A stretch of 64,000 bases of DNA from Planctomycetota bacterium (GTDB lineage: Bacteria > Planctomycetota > PUPC01 > JACPCR01): the NCBI GenBank assembly GCA_016179685.1, contig JACPCR010000064.1, forward strand, positions 245,186-309,185. Direction: 5' to 3'. The stretch's first letter is position 1. Every line of letters starts with the position of its first letter. Position numbers and translations under genes: made by a program. Below, one piece after another: positions 37,607 through 47,355 of this stretch. The notes under the pieces were generated by a model that was not told the origin of the DNA, did no database searches, and saw only the letters and a list, made by a program, of their open reading frames with translations.

Positions 37607-38461
37607 ATGTCCCGTGAGAGGCCCGTCTACCGGAAGATTCTGCTTCTCACCCGGAAGGAGCTGGAATCGGTGCAAATCGCCCGCCGCATCGATTCCGTCC
37701 CATTGCTCGAAATTCTGGGCCGCATCCATGCCTTCATCTCACCCGAGCTGCTCCCTCAGCCTTGGATCGATATCGTCAATGCCCCGGACGTGCTCCTGCT
37801 GGACACGGATTCGATCCACATCCCGAAAGCGGTGCTGGGCCGACTGACCCCCCAGCTTGCGCAGACCTACCGGATCGTGCCCCTGTCCGTGGACAGGGAG
37901 GTTCTGACTCTGGCCACCGGGGAAGAGCTGGACGCTCGCCGATTGAACGATCTCCAGCTTTTGTTCCAGACGGATTGCACGGGGGCGATCTGCACTCCGG
38001 CGGCCATGGAAGCCTTGCTCGATCATTTTTACCCGATGAGCCGCGCGGAAAGGCAGAGGCTCAAGGAAGGAATGGAAGAGACGCCCGTGACGCCGCCCCA
38101 GCGGCCACAGCCGCCTGAAGAATCCCCGGACGAATTTGTCGATGCTCTCCTTATCCAGGCCGTTTCCCTCGGCGTGGAAAGGCTTCTCTTCGTCGAGGGA
38201 CCTGCCTCTCTCAAGATTCTCAGCGTCCGGCAGGGCGCTGAACAGCTTGTCGATTATCTCCCCAAAGGCTTCGGCCACTCGGTGATGGCCGAGCTGAACG
38301 ATCGCCTGGGCCTCGCTCCCGGAGACCTGCGCAAGACGTCGAGCGGCGAAGCCCTCGTCAAGGTCTCTGGCAGGCGCATCCGACTCCGGCTAGCCCAGGC
38401 CGCCGGTCCGGATGGCCGGCAGTGGACGCTTCATCTTCAGGAGTACGGCCACCAGAACTGA
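37607..38461 (+). CDS. GspE/PilB N-terminal-domain-like protein lacking the ATPase motor
   Basis: YRIVPLSVDREVLTLATGEELDARRLNDLQLLFQTDCTGAICTPAAMEALLDHFY (MshEN-like), DEFVDALLIQAVSLGVERLLF; no Walker A. Confidence 0.6.
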   Translation: MSRERPVYRKILLLTRKELESVQIARRIDSVPLLEILGRIHAFISPELLPQPWIDIVNAPDVLLLDTDSIHIPKAVLGRLTPQLAQTYRIVPLSVDREVLTLATGEELDARRLNDLQLLFQTDCTGAICTPAAMEALLDHFYPMSRAERQRLKEGMEETPVTPPQRPQPPEESPDEFVDALLIQAVSLGVERLLFVEGPASLKILSVRQGAEQLVDYLPKGFGHSVMAELNDRLGLAPGDLRKTSSGEALVKVSGRRIRLRLAQAAGPDGRQWTLHLQEYGHQN

Positions 38462-38584
38462 CGATTCCGGTCATTCCCGACATCGGATGTTGCCGTAACA
38501 CAAGAACTTGGCAAATCTTCCCTGTTCACTATCTTCAATGCGCCCCGAAGTGGGCGAAATGAAGCAGCCAAGGGCAATCCGCCG

Positions 38585-38700
38585 TACCTGTCCTCCCGAA
38601 CCTGTCCCTTCGGGAGGATCCTCCCGGAATTGTCCCACCGGGAGGGATACTTTTTCCGAACTTGTCCCCCGAACCTGTCCCTTCGGGAGGGACAAGTGCG
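38585..38700. repeat. H2 palindromic cluster
   Basis: gtcctcccgaacctgtcccttcgggagg, cccggaattgtcccaccgggaggg, gaacctgtcccttcgggagggaca. Confidence 0.7.
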
Positions 38701-38724
38701 GAAAGGACGACAGAGGGATGTTCG

Positions 38725-39750
38725 CTAAGAAGTTACCACCCCGGTCTTCGCCCGCTCAATCTCCCCATAGTCCGTCAGCTTGTAGCGGATGCCGGCATGG
38801 TCCAGCACCCGCAGAAGGCCTCGCAGAGCCACGCCAAACCCGTCCGGCCCGCTGAAGCCGCCAAATTGACCACCACCCTTCAGATGCGGCTCGAGGTCCA
38901 AAAACACGCCCGGCACGCCGAAATCCGCCATCTTCTGAAGAATGCCCGGTATCCGCTCCCGGAAGTCGCCGAGAATCTCGCTGTGGCCCGAATCGCCCTG
39001 GTCCGCCGGGACGAAATTCTTCAACATCTCCTCGTCTACGCAGCCTTTCCACTCCAGGGACGCATCCGCCCGGTAATCCTTGATGTGCATCCAGCCCAGT
39101 CCATGCTTCATCCGGTGATAGGACGCCACCGTCTCAGCCCGGCTGCCCTTCTGCACCAGGATGTTCGCCGCGTCGAAGATCAGAAACAGGTTAGGGCTGG
39201 CCACGCGGTCGTAGATCACGGCCATCGATTCCCCGTCGTGGCCCACCAGGTTCGCTTCCACTTCGAGCCCGAAAATCACGCCCTCCCGGCGGCACGCCTC
39301 CGCGATCGCCCCGATTCGCTCCACCGACCGGTCCCGGTAACGGGAAGGATCGCTCCCCTTCGGCGGGTAGAACGAAAAGCCCCGGATGAGCTTCGTCCCG
39401 AGCGCGTGCGCTATCTCGATCGCCCGGGCAACGTCCTCCTTCAAGTAGCGGTCGAACGGCACGAAGCGGTTCGAAGTCCCGTCCTCCACGTCTTCGAGCT
39501 TGACCTTGCCGATGGGGGAGCCGAGGGACGAAACACGGATGCCAAATTCCCGGTGGAGCTGGTTCAGGCGCTCGACCTCCTGGGAGGTCAGCTTCATCAC
39601 GTTCTTCACGCCCTGTCCCACATCGACGAAGCGGATGGAATAATATTGAAGGCCCAGGGCTGCCAGGAGCGTGAGCTGCTCCTCCGCCCTCTTGCTCACC
39701 GGGCCTTCATCGGCAAATCCGGTCAGAATGACTTCAGGCACGTTGGACAT
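38725..39750 (-). CDS. Sugar phosphate isomerase/epimerase (xylose-isomerase-like TIM barrel)
   Basis: EVILTGFADEGP, LGTKLIRGFSFYPP, LGWMHIKDYRAD, VPADQGDSGHSEIL, GVFLDLEPHLKGGGQFGG. Confidence 0.82.
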   Translation of the reverse strand: MSNVPEVILTGFADEGPVSKRAEEQLTLLAALGLQYYSIRFVDVGQGVKNVMKLTSQEVERLNQLHREFGIRVSSLGSPIGKVKLEDVEDGTSNRFVPFDRYLKEDVARAIEIAHALGTKLIRGFSFYPPKGSDPSRYRDRSVERIGAIAEACRREGVIFGLEVEANLVGHDGESMAVIYDRVASPNLFLIFDAANILVQKGSRAETVASYHRMKHGLGWMHIKDYRADASLEWKGCVDEEMLKNFVPADQGDSGHSEILGDFRERIPGILQKMADFGVPGVFLDLEPHLKGGGQFGGFSGPDGFGVALRGLLRVLDHAGIRYKLTDYGEIERAKTGVVTS

Positions 39751-39793
39751 TTAAGGACCTCGTAAAGAAATCAGGCCAAACGCGCCGCCCCTC

Positions 39794-39824
39794 CCTGCCT
39801 GCGCCGCTGGCGCGGCATCCGCAG
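39794..39824. repeat. H3 palindrome (degenerate)
   Basis: cctgcctgcgccgctggcgcggcatccgcagg. Confidence 0.45.
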
Positions 39825-39893
39825 GATGTCGTTGGGAGGCCGGCATGGTTTGCGCAACAAGACAAAACGATCCACTTCCAAGAGGCTGTAGCA

Positions 39894-40590
39894 TCATTCC
39901 GTGACACCGGCCGACAGGTCCCAGACGCCGCAGACCTGCACTTCGAATCCCTTCAAACGAAGAGTGTGGGGCGCTGGGACAAAAGGACAGACCAGGAGGT
40001 TTCTTCCCTCCCGGTGGACCTCACGAAAGGCCTTCAAGGATGCCGCTTCAAAAGCGCCGGGACTGGTCTTGGCCTCGATGGCATCCACCCTCCCGCCGGG
40101 TCGCTCGATCACAAAAGTCGATCTCGCGTTGGCTCTTGTCCCGCCAGTAGTGGAGCGTCCGTATCGGACTGGTCGCCAGCAGCTCATCCAGCACCAGGTT
40201 CTCCCATAAGCGCCCCCGATCAGTCTCACGGATTTGCTCCCATCCTCGCACGCAAGCGATGAGACCCGTGTCAAAAACATAGCCTCGCGGCTGCCGAATG
40301 ATCTCACGGCGTCCCCCCCATGATAGGGAGGGAGACGCACCAGGGCATGGGCAATTTCGATCGCGGCAAGATGAGACAGAACCGTCGGGCGACTCAGACC
40401 GGATTCCTTGGCCAGACCAGGGACATCGAGCTGCCCGCCGCTTCTCAAAGCCAACAATTTCAGATGGAACGCTTGCGGTCGGCCAGTGTGTCACGAAACT
40501 TCCGGGTCGCTTCCAGTGTGGACGAACCGGTCGCCAGGATGCGCAGTCCAGGGAAAGCATCGGCAGCGATTTTAAGGGGTGCACTTCCTT
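39894..40590 (-). pseudogene. Remnant of AAA ATPase with DUF4143 domain
   Basis: Homology alternates between two frames: ...LSRPTVLSHLAAIEIAHALVRLPPYHGG / RGYVFDTGLIACVRGWEQIRETDRGRLWENLVLDELLATSPIRTLHYWRDKSQREIDF / VIERPGGRVDAIEAKTSPGAFEAASLKAFREVHREGRNLLVCP. Confidence 0.75.
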
Positions 40591-40599
40591 ACATGGGTA

Positions 40600-41433
40600 C
40601 TAGCCCCATCGATATTCCGGGGGATCGAAAACGAAGCCATGGAAGAGCTTGCGGCGTTCTGACGATAGGCTCGCATAGAAGCCCTTCGGGTAACGCCACT
40701 GTTCCGCACAGGCCAGCATCCAGGGATGCTCGAATGCGTAGTAGAGCACGATACGTTTTCCGTCGGGCCGGGTCCATGGCCCCCCGGTGTGCCACACGGC
40801 ATTGTGGAAGAAGAAGGCGGTGCCGGGCCCGCCGCAGACCTGAACGGCGCCGGGGAACAGACCGGGGTTCTTGAGGTCCTTGGAGTCCGGCTCGAAAAGC
40901 GCCTTGTGACTGCCGGGGACGAGGGTCAGGTTGCCCTGGTTCGGCTCGCTCATGTCGCTCAAGTAATAGCCTATCTTGAACTGCAAAAAGGGGATATGAG
41001 GCTTGAGGTTGCGGAATCCGTTCTGGATGCCGTCGATGTGCCAGCCCAGCCCGTGGTGGTTCGCGGAAGTGACCTCGTAGATGGCGTCGCATCCGTGGAT
41101 GTGAGGCATGTCGTTGAAGAGGCCCCGGACGTAGGCCATCATCGGCGCATAGTCCAGCAGATCGAGAAACAGCGGGTCATCATCCAGCAAGTGGAAGATC
41201 CGGTAGTTGGGCCCCTCGAGCCTGTCCTTGAAGGCCGTCGGGTGTTCGCGGCGGTAGGACGGGTCCCGCCGCCGTGCAATGGCTCGGTCCAGAGCCTCGA
41301 GAAGGACGCGGGCGTGGTCCGGCGCCAGGAAACTCGGCAGCACCAGGTAGCCGTTGTTGTCGAAGAAGAACCGTTCGGCCGCGGTGGGGTGTTCGGATGT
41401 CGCCGTCTTTGTCGGACTCGATGTTTCGTACAT
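40600..41433 (-). CDS. Phytanoyl-CoA dioxygenase family protein
   Basis: FFFDNNGYLVLPSFLAPDHARVLLEAL; GLGWHIDGIQ (HxD), NAVWHTGGPW distal His. Confidence 0.85.
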   Translation of the reverse strand: MYETSSPTKTATSEHPTAAERFFFDNNGYLVLPSFLAPDHARVLLEALDRAIARRRDPSYRREHPTAFKDRLEGPNYRIFHLLDDDPLFLDLLDYAPMMAYVRGLFNDMPHIHGCDAIYEVTSANHHGLGWHIDGIQNGFRNLKPHIPFLQFKIGYYLSDMSEPNQGNLTLVPGSHKALFEPDSKDLKNPGLFPGAVQVCGGPGTAFFFHNAVWHTGGPWTRPDGKRIVLYYAFEHPWMLACAEQWRYPKGFYASLSSERRKLFHGFVFDPPEYRWG

Positions 41434-41705
41434 GGAGAATCTCCGGGGATTGGGCGATTGAGCGATGGGATGAGTCACTGAGTCACTGAGCCGATGCCCC
41501 AATCCCTTAATCCGTCAATCCCTCAAGGCCGAAGAGGGTCATTCGAAGTCTTTTCTGGCGATTCGCAAGTGTCAGTTCCAGAAATTATGCACCCCCTTTC
41601 CCGGGAATTAGGCGCCACCCCCTCCGAAAGATCAAGTGAAGAGAGGGGGCGTGACTACAGCTTCGAGGAGGGTGCTTTCACCGTTTTAGGGGTCACCATT
41701 GGGGT

Positions 41706-42085
41706 TTATGCAGCCCAATTGGCCCTGCCTGCGCCGCGTACGGCGCGGCAGGCAGGCTGGAGAAGGTCATGTTCCCAGGTCCCGTTCAAAATAGTGCATC
41801 GGGCACTCATGACCAGGTCCGCGCCCTCGGTGGACCAACGCATGCCCGGACCTCGAAGGCGACTGTGAAGGAGAGACTTGACGGCATCCTCGACTTCCCC
41901 GGTGCCGATGGTGAACGAGCGCTCGAAGAGCCACTTGTAGTTCGGAATGATTTTTCGTCTTTCCCGAATATAAGCGACGAGCTTATTTCTCTTGTCGCGC
42001 TGGTAGGCGTAACGGAAACGCATCTTCTTCAAGAGAAGGATGGCCTTGGCGGAGTCACCGATCCAGAGGGCATCGATGACCGCCC
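41706..42085 (-). pseudogene. ISKra4-like transposase C-terminal relic
   Basis: AVIDALWIGDSAKAILLLKKMRFRYAYQRDKRNKLVAYIRERRKIIPNYKWLFERSFTIGTGEVEDAVKSLLHSRLRGPGMRWSTEGADLVMSARCTILNGTWE; H3 palindromes at both sides (41724, 42087). Confidence 0.6.
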
Positions 42086-42169
42086 CGCCTGTGCGTGCGG
42101 CACGCAGGCAGACAGGCTTCAGGGCGATACGGCGGTGGGTGGAAAGGTTACTTCCCAGCTCTTTGTAAA

Positions 42170-43258
42170 GTGTCCAGCGTCTTCCAGACGCGGAACCCCA
42201 CCGCCTGGGACACGTATCTTTATCTCTACAGCCCCGAGGGCTACTACGTAGCGGCCGACTACGACAGCGGGGACGACGGCCACGGCCTCTCGAAGATCAC
42301 TTACCTGACCCCGAGCGAAGGCTGGTATCGCCTCACGGTCTGGGGCTATTACTACTACGGCCAGTACGGACCCTACGCCCTGGAATCCGTCCCGGCTACA
42401 AGTCCTTCAGGAATTTCCTCTACACCCCGAGCCGTTTTGACGCGCGGGCGGCGCAGGCCGCCGCCGTGCCCTCACGTTTCGAGACCATCCGCGAGCGTGT
42501 TCTGGCCCGGCAGGCCGCGCGCTACGACCACCGAGCCAAGCTGACTTTTGCGAACGCCGGAAGATTTTCCGCCCGGGCCGGGCGTGATGCCGAGATCGTC
42601 AGCCGCTTCAACGCAATCAAGACGCCCTCGGAACTCCGCGTGCCGGGCCCCGCTTCGACGCGCGCGCCGGGATGAACGCCCGCGCTGTGGCGCGCTTCTC
42701 GATGCGCCTCCTTCAGAACCTGACCGTCCCCGAGCGCTTCCAGGTCCGCCAGATCATGAACCTCCTCGTGCCGGGCCGCTTCTCTGTGCAGGGTCGCTCG
42801 GAAGCCGCCAGCGCGGCGAGACATGATGCACTCGTCCTCCCCGGCTGGAGCGTCTACGCCCGCGACACCGCGACGGACGAGGCGCTCTTCCTCGGCTTCA
42901 TCCCGGCTGATGCCGACCCCAAGGAGCTCGTGGACGTGCCGATCCCGGACGGCGTCTACGAGATCGAGGTCCGCCCGTCGGTGGTATTGGCGCGAGTCGC
43001 GCGGCCGCAAGGTCGTCACCCTCGTCACCGATCCCAGCGGAGGAGGCGGCCCCGTCTCCGGCCTCCCGGCCATCCAGAACCTGCGCCGCGACATCGTGAA
43101 CTTCCAGAGCCTCATCCAGTGGGATGTCGCGGCCGAACAGGCCCCCGAGGCGTTCGAGTTCGGGCTGTGGTTCGGGCCGACCTCGCCCGTGGACACGAGC
43201 GGGCCGCCCGATGTGACCGTGCCCTACGTCGCGGGACAGGGCGCATACCAGACCACAC
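42170..43258 (+). pseudogene. Fragmented ORFs: PPC-like beta domain segment plus a frameshifted hypothetical protein
   Basis: AWDTYLYLYSPEGYYVAADYDSGDDGHGLSKITYLTPSEGWYRLTVWGYYYYGQYGPYALES; then FIPADADPKELVDVPIPDGVYEIEVRPS continuing in another frame YWRESRGRKVVTLVTDPSGGGGPVSGLPAIQNLRRDIVNFQSLIQWDVAAEQAPEAFEFGLWFGPTSPVD. Confidence 0.5.
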
Positions 43259-44200
43259 GAGCCCAGATACGGCCAGGAATCCAACTACACCACCTGGCGG
43301 CTGGCCCTCATGAACCTGGCCATCCGCAGCATCGACGGCGACATCCAGTGGGGCGACAGCTTCCTCGACGATAAGCACAAGGACCTCAAGGCCGATTTCC
43401 TCCTCGCCAATCCGCCCTTCAACATGGAGGACTGGAGCTACAGCAAGGTCAAGGACGACGTGCGGTGGAAGCGGTTCGACCAACCGACCGGGAACGCCCA
43501 GTTCCTGCTGCCGCCCGGAGGAGCGCGCAAACAGAAGGACGGCTCCGTCGTCCACGTGGACGGCGGAAACGCCAACTACGCCTGGATTCTCCATTTTCTC
43601 CACCACTTGGCCCCGCACAGCACGGCCGGATTCGTCCTGGCCAACGGCTCGCTGACGAGCAACACCTCCGGCGAGGGTGACATCCGCAAGGCCATCATCG
43701 AGGCCGACATGGTGGACTGCATTATTTCCCTACCGGGTCATCTCTTCTACACGACGCCGATCCCTGCGTGCCTGTGGTTCCTCACGCGCAACAAGGGGGC
43801 CGACAAGCAGCGAGGCTTCCGCGCCCGGCCGGGCGAGACTCTCTTCATCGACGCGCGCAAGCTCGGCACGCTCATTGACCGCACGCACCGCGACCTTTCC
43901 GACGACGAGGTCGTCAAGATCGGCCGGACGTACCACGCCTGGCGCGGCGAGAAGGACGCGGGCAAGTACGAGGACAAGCCCGGCTTCTGCAAGGCAGCCT
44001 CGCTCAAGGAAATCCAGGCCCACGGCCACGTCCTCACGCCCGGCCGCTACGTCGGCGCGGAGGAGGTCGAAGACGACGGCGTCCCTTTCGAGGAGAAGAT
44101 GGCGGAACTCTCCGCCGAGCTGTACCAGCAGATGGCCCAGGCGCAGGAACTCGACGCCACGATCCGCAAGAACCTGGAGGCGCTGGGCTATGGCGAATAA
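43258..44200 (+). pseudogene. hsdM: Type I restriction-modification methyltransferase (HsdM), N-terminally truncated
   Basis: [32 protein letters not shown]...[18 protein letters not shown]-binding N-terminal half absent. Confidence 0.8.
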
Positions 44201-45393
44201 GAAGACGCCTCCGGCGGCAACTATTAGGAAATCCCGAACAGTTCAGCCCGGGAAGCTGGCTGCTCCAGCGGGTTACGGCGCGCTGCTTGAAGACCTGAAA
44301 ACCCGCATCCGGACGGCACAGGTCAAGGCGGCGCTTTCCGTCAACCGCGAGCTCATCGCCCTCTACTGGCACATCGGCGGGTCCATCGTCGTGCGCCAGC
44401 GTACCGAGGGCTGGGGCAGGGCTGTCGTCGAACGGCTTGCCTCTGACCTGCAGGACGCCTTCCCTGGACTGCAGGGCTTTTCGTCCCGCAATATCTGGTA
44501 TGCACGCTCATTCTATCTTGCCTACGAACCAGAAAGCCAAAAACTGCAACAACCTGTTGCAGAATCGGACCCGTCAAAACTCGCGCAACCGGCGCGAGTT
44601 TTGGATGCTGGAATTATGCCACAGCCTGTTGCAGAAATCCCTTGGGGTCACAACATCGTCCTGTTGGAAAAACTCGAAGACCCTTCCGTCCGTCTCTGGT
44701 ACGCCCGGCAGGCCGTCGCCAACGGCTGGTCGCGCTCCATGCTCACGCACTGGATCGAGTCCGGCTTGCACGAGCGCCAGGGCAAGGCCATCACCAACTT
44801 CAAAGACGCGCTCCCCGCTCCGCAGTCGGACCTCGCGGCCGAGGTCGTCCGTGATCCCTACAACTTCGATTTCCTGACGCTCCGCGCCGACGCGGCCGAG
44901 CGCGACCTGGAGCGCGGACTTCTGGACCACATCCGCAAGTTCCTGCTGGAGCTCGGCGCGGGCTTCGCCTTCGTGGGCCAACAGGTGCATCTGGACGTGG
45001 GCGGCGGGCGGCGAGGACTTCTACCTCGACCTGCTCTTCTACCACCTGCGCCTGCGATGCTATATCGTGATCGACCTGAAAGCCCGGCCCTTCAAGCCCG
45101 AGCACGCGGGCAAGATGAACTTCTACCTCTCGGCCGTGGACGATCTCCTGCGCCATCCCGACGACAAACCCTCCATCGGGATCATCCTCTGCAAGACCCG
45201 CAGCCGGGTCATCGCCGAGTACGCCCTGCGCGACCTCGCCAAGCCCGTCGGCGTCGCCCGCTACAAGACCAAGCTGGTCGAAAGCCTGCCCGACGACCTC
45301 AAGGGCAAGTTGCCGACCGTCCAGCAGATCCAGAAGGAGCTCGCCTGCCTGCGCCAAGCGGAGCGCGGCAGGCAGGCTACAAGGGCATCCTGA
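44190..45393 (+). pseudogene. DUF1016 (YhcG/PDDEXK-like) protein with frameshift
   Basis: LIALYWHIGGSIVVRQRTEGWG, FSSRNIWYARSFYLAY; frame broken near 45000 by a gggcggc duplication (gacgtgGGCGGCGGGCGGCgagg), continues as DFYLDLLFYHLRLRCYIVIDLKARPFKPEHAGKMNFYLSAVDDLLRHPDDKPSIGIILCKTRSRVIAEYALRD. Confidence 0.85.
45343..45377. repeat. H3 palindrome at the DUF1016/hsdR junction
   Basis: gcctgcctgcgccaagcggagcgcggcaggcaggc. Confidence 0.75.
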
Positions 45394-46292
45394 CGACCGA
45401 GGCCGGAAAGCGCATGGGAGCCGTCGCCCGGGCCATGGAGTTCATCCTGGGTTTGGAAGAGGGCAAGAAGCGGTATGTCCAGGCCGTCGCCGCCTTGTCG
45501 AAGGCGTTCGCGCTGGCGGTCCCGCACCTGCGCGCGCTTGCCATCCGGGACGAGGTTGGCGTGTTCCAGGAAATCCGCTCGGCCTTGGTCAAGGCGACCG
45601 TTTCCGAGTCCGAGAGGACCCCGGACGAGCTGGAATCGGCGATCCGGCAGCTCGTCTCGCGCTCGGTTTACTCGACGGAGGTCGTGGACATCTTCGCGGC
45701 GGCCGGGCTGGAGAAGCCGGATATATCCATCCTGTCGGACGAGTTCCTCGCCGAGGTCCAGCAGTTGCCGCACCGCAACCTGGCGCTGGAGCTGTTGAAG
45801 AAGCTCATCAACGACGAGATCAAAACGCACATGCGGAAGAACGTCGTCCAGGCGCGCTCTTTCTCCGAGATGCTGGAGAAAGCCGTCCGCAAGTACCAGA
45901 ACCGCGCCATCGAGGCCGCGCAGGTGATCGACGAGCTCATCAAGCTCGCCAAGGACATCCGCAAGGCCCAGGCGCGCGGCCAGGAGCTCGGCCTCACGGA
46001 CGACGAGGTCGCCTTTTACGACGCGCTCGCCGAGAACGAAAGCGCTCGCGCGGCGATGGGCGACGAGAAGCTGCGCTTCCTTGCGCAGAAGCTCGTCGAG
46101 CGTGTGAAGCAGAGCGTGTCCATCGACTGGCAGGTCCGAGAGAACGCGCGGGCGCAAATCCGGGTCCTAGTCAAACGCATCCTGCGGGAGTTCGGCTATC
46201 CGCCGGACATGCAGGCCCGCGCGACGGAATTGGTGCTTGAGCAAACGCAGGTGCTCTGCGGGCACTGGACGACGGAAGATGGCAAAGCATGA
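45375..46292 (+). pseudogene. hsdR: Type I restriction enzyme HsdR, C-terminal fragment only
   Basis: FILGLEEGKKRYVQAVAALSKAFALAVP...IFAAAGLEKPDISILSDEFLAEVQ...DDEVAFYDALAENESA...VSIDWQVRENARAQIRVLVKRILREFGYPP; no N-terminal nuclease/helicase motifs. Confidence 0.85.
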
Positions 46293-47075
46293 CCAAGAAG
46301 GCAGAGAAGACATCCCACCGCCTCCGCTCCCTCGAAATCATCGGGGCTTCCTCGACGGCCAGAAATTCGACCTGGCCGACGGCCTCAACTGCATCATCGG
46401 CGCGCGCGGGACCGGCAAGACCACGGTCGTGGAGTTCGTCCGCTACGCCATGGACGCCATGCCCGGCGACCCCAACGCCGAGCGGCGCGTCCGGGCCTTG
46501 ATCGAGCGGAACCTCCAAGGCGGCCGGGTGCAGCTCGGCGTCGAGACCAAGGACGGCCTCAACTACATCATCAGCCGGTCGGCCGGGGAAGAGCCGATGG
46601 TGCTGACCGAGGACGGCAGCCCGACCGAGCTTTCGCTCCGCTCCGGCGGCCTGTTCCGCGTGGACGTATACAGCCAAAACGAGGTGGAGAGCATCGCCGA
46701 CGAGGCCAAGGCGCAGCTCGACCTCATCGACAACTTCGAGTCCGAGCGCATCGCCGCCATCGAGCAGCAGATTCGATCCACCAAGGCGGACCTCGCGGCG
46801 AACGCCAATAACATCCAGCCGCTTCAAAGCAAACTGGACGCGCTCAAGGAGGAGCTGAACCAGTTGCCGGGTGTTGAAGAGAAGCTCGAGGCGTATGGTT
46901 CGGAAGGCGGGTCGGATTCCGAGGCCATCAACAAGGCCCACGCGCTCAAGTCCCTCCGGGACCGCGAAACGCGCGCGGTTGCCATGCAATAGGCGCGCGG
47001 CATCGAAGAGGTACGGCTCGGGCCGCTGGAGAAACGAGGCCGCAAATGGGAGAATCAGCTCGGGCGACGGTTCCA
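46289..47075 (+). pseudogene. AAA/ABC-type ATPase (AAA_23-like), frameshift plus nonsense
   Basis: MTKKAEKTSHRLRSLEIIG then +1-displaced GFLDGQKFDLADGLNCIIGARGTGKTTVVEFVRYAMD; in-frame TAG at 46990-46992 then ARGIEEVRLGPLEKRGRKWENQLGRRF. Confidence 0.75.
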
Positions 47076-47106
47076 AGTTCGGACAGTCACCCCGACTTTT
47101 TTTAGA

Positions 47107-47143
47107 GAGAAGCCCTTCGGCGAGGACGTCGAAGGGCTTTCTC
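47107..47143. terminator. Hairpin at end of decayed locus
   Basis: GAAGCCCTTCG gcgaggacgt CGAAGGGCTTTC, preceded by a T7 tract. Confidence 0.5.
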
Positions 47144-47309
47144 ATTGTGGGGACGAGAGTTACGCCGTCGAGACTTGAGTTCAATAACACGATTTCGAGG
47201 ATTCGACGCTTCTCGGCGTAATCGGCGGTAAGCCATTTACCCAAGCTGAGATGTCAGCCCGCTTTCGCCAAATTACCTCAAGCTTCGAGTAGGGAGGAGC
47301 TCTCCTCAT

Positions 47310-47355
47310 TCATCGGCGCTTGAAGTACTGCCGGCCGCAGTTCAAGCGCCGATGA
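47310..47355 (-). terminator. Perfect 15-bp inverted repeat spanning heparinase stop codon
   Basis: TCATCGGCGCTTGAA (47310-47324) / TTCAAGCGCCGATGA (47341-47355). Confidence 0.6.

Noticed and set aside
43677-46292. Single 871-aa ORF from the track
   Set aside because: Artificial fusion: out-of-frame hsdM, then DUF1016 in frame, then out-of-frame DUF1016 tail, then hsdR C-terminus.
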